Assembly: GCA_900550825.1 (NCBI GenBank)
Contig: URTZ01000140.1
Location: 1 to 5,473 of the forward strand
Reading direction: 5' to 3'
Length of the DNA: 5,473 nt
From: an uncultured Collinsella sp.
GTDB taxonomy: Bacteria > Actinomycetota > Coriobacteriia > Coriobacteriales > Coriobacteriaceae
The notes beneath the pieces are model-generated. The model did not search any database and was not told the DNA's origin. It worked only from the letters and a program-made list of their open reading frames with translations. Position 1 is the stretch's first letter; the number at the start of each line of letters is the position of its first letter. The position numbers and the translations under genes were made by a program. Positions 5,011 to 5,473 of the stretch are shown piece after piece.

Positions 5011-5473
5011 GCGAATCTTTCCAACGATATGTCCGACCGCGAGTTTGTGACGGCGCTCTCCAATAGTGTGGTCAACAATGTCGCCACTAAGTTTTCGAGT
5101 CAGCCCCAGTATCATGAGGGCTGGAAGAATCGTTATAAGAATGAGCTGAAGGACTGCTTGGTTTATATCGCTGAGGACGAGGCAGCCGCTGCGACGCCCG
5201 TGCAGCCCGAGCCTACGCCGGCGCCCTCGCCGACACCTGATTCGAATGACGACTCGAGTGACGATGCCAACGATGACAGGATGGATGCGCCCTCGACCGA
5301 TGCTGACGGTAATGGCTTTGCTGGTGGCACTACCAACGACGGCTCTACCTCGAACGGCTCCGATTCGAACGGCTCTGCTGCGGGTGATTCGTCTCCAAGC
5401 TCTGCCGGCAATACGGACAGCGACGCTTCTGGTTCGACCGACGCTGACACCTCTAACTCATCCACCGGCTCGA
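5011..5473 (+). pseudogene. In-frame continuation of the secreted lysozyme-like gene after the TGA (runs off the right edge)
   Basis: Reading on in the same frame gives 154 codons without a stop up to the window edge. The first part, ANLSNDMSDREFVTALSNSV to WKNRYKNELKDCLVYIAED, is well-formed and looks like the C-terminal end of the upstream domain. It includes a Cys (codon 5155-5157) that could pair with the upstream cysteines. Next comes a Pro-rich linker (PEPTPAPSPTP), then a low-complexity tail rich in Ser, Asp, Asn, Gly and Thr with three NGS/DGS units, typical of wall-spanning linkers in surface proteins. No ribosome binding site precedes the ATG at 5029, so independent translation is unlikely. 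The simplest reading is a single gene split by one nonsense change, or a base error in the sequence. The C-terminal anchor, if any, lies outside the window. Confidence 0.7.
5350..5375 (+). repeat. Short coding repeat in the Ser/Gly tail
   Basis: TCGAACGGCTC occurs at 5350-5360 and 5365-5375, a 15-bp period that keeps frame and encodes two SNGS units. It is part of the low-complexity tail and could allow the tail length to vary between strains by slippage or recombination. Confidence 0.45.

Noticed and set aside
5008..5060. Selenocysteine insertion at the TGA
   Set aside because: No clear stem-loop with a typical apical GU loop was seen after the TGA, and the protein type is not a known selenoprotein. 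Folding software could overturn this.
4303..5115. 270-codon open frame on the minus strand
   Set aside because: Antisense to the secreted protein, which has a strong ribosome binding site and signal peptide; no domain recognised on the minus strand.

Overview
The window is high-GC bacterial DNA (counted 60-base stretches reach about 80% G+C in the suf genes). It looks chromosomal. The gene content and the style of the secreted protein suggest a Coriobacteriia actinobacterium, such as a Collinsella-like gut anaerobe. That assignment rests on recalled family resemblance, not on a search.

Layout. (1) Positions 1-2840, minus strand: an iron-sulfur cluster assembly operon in transcription order sufC (2840-2040), sufB (2027-615), sufD (615 to beyond the left edge). 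The genes are tightly packed: a 12-nt gap between sufC and sufB, and a 1-nt TAATG overlap between sufB and sufD. (2) Positions 2841-3064: a divergent intergenic region holding a candidate suf promoter and two 31-bp inverted repeats with TGGGACAA arms, lying upstream of the regulator. (3) Positions 3065-3496, plus strand: an Rrf2-family regulator with three cysteines placed as in IscR-type [2Fe-2S] sensors. (4) Positions 3505-4198, plus strand: a minimal nucleotidyltransferase (MNT) gene and an HI0074-like HEPN gene overlapping by 14 nt, which resemble a MntA/HepT (type VII) toxin-antitoxin pair. They start 8 nt after the regulator stop, and the second gene is locally very AT-rich. (5) Positions 4327-5473, plus strand: a secreted lysozyme-like protein whose frame is interrupted by a TGA at 5008-5010. 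The same frame then stays open to the right edge and encodes the rest of the domain plus a Pro-rich and Ser/Asp/Gly/Thr-rich tail.

How it fits together. SufC (ATPase), SufB and SufD are expected to form the SufBC2D scaffold. The divergent Rrf2 protein probably senses cluster supply and acts at the twin operators, controlling its own gene and perhaps suf. The MNT/HEPN pair has no obvious promoter of its own, so it may be read through from the regulator. That would place a toxin-antitoxin-like module under iron-sulfur control. The secreted protein is a separate transcription unit with its own strong ribosome binding site.

The three points most worth a second look are the twin inverted repeats, the position of the MNT/HEPN pair, and the in-frame TGA in the secreted protein.
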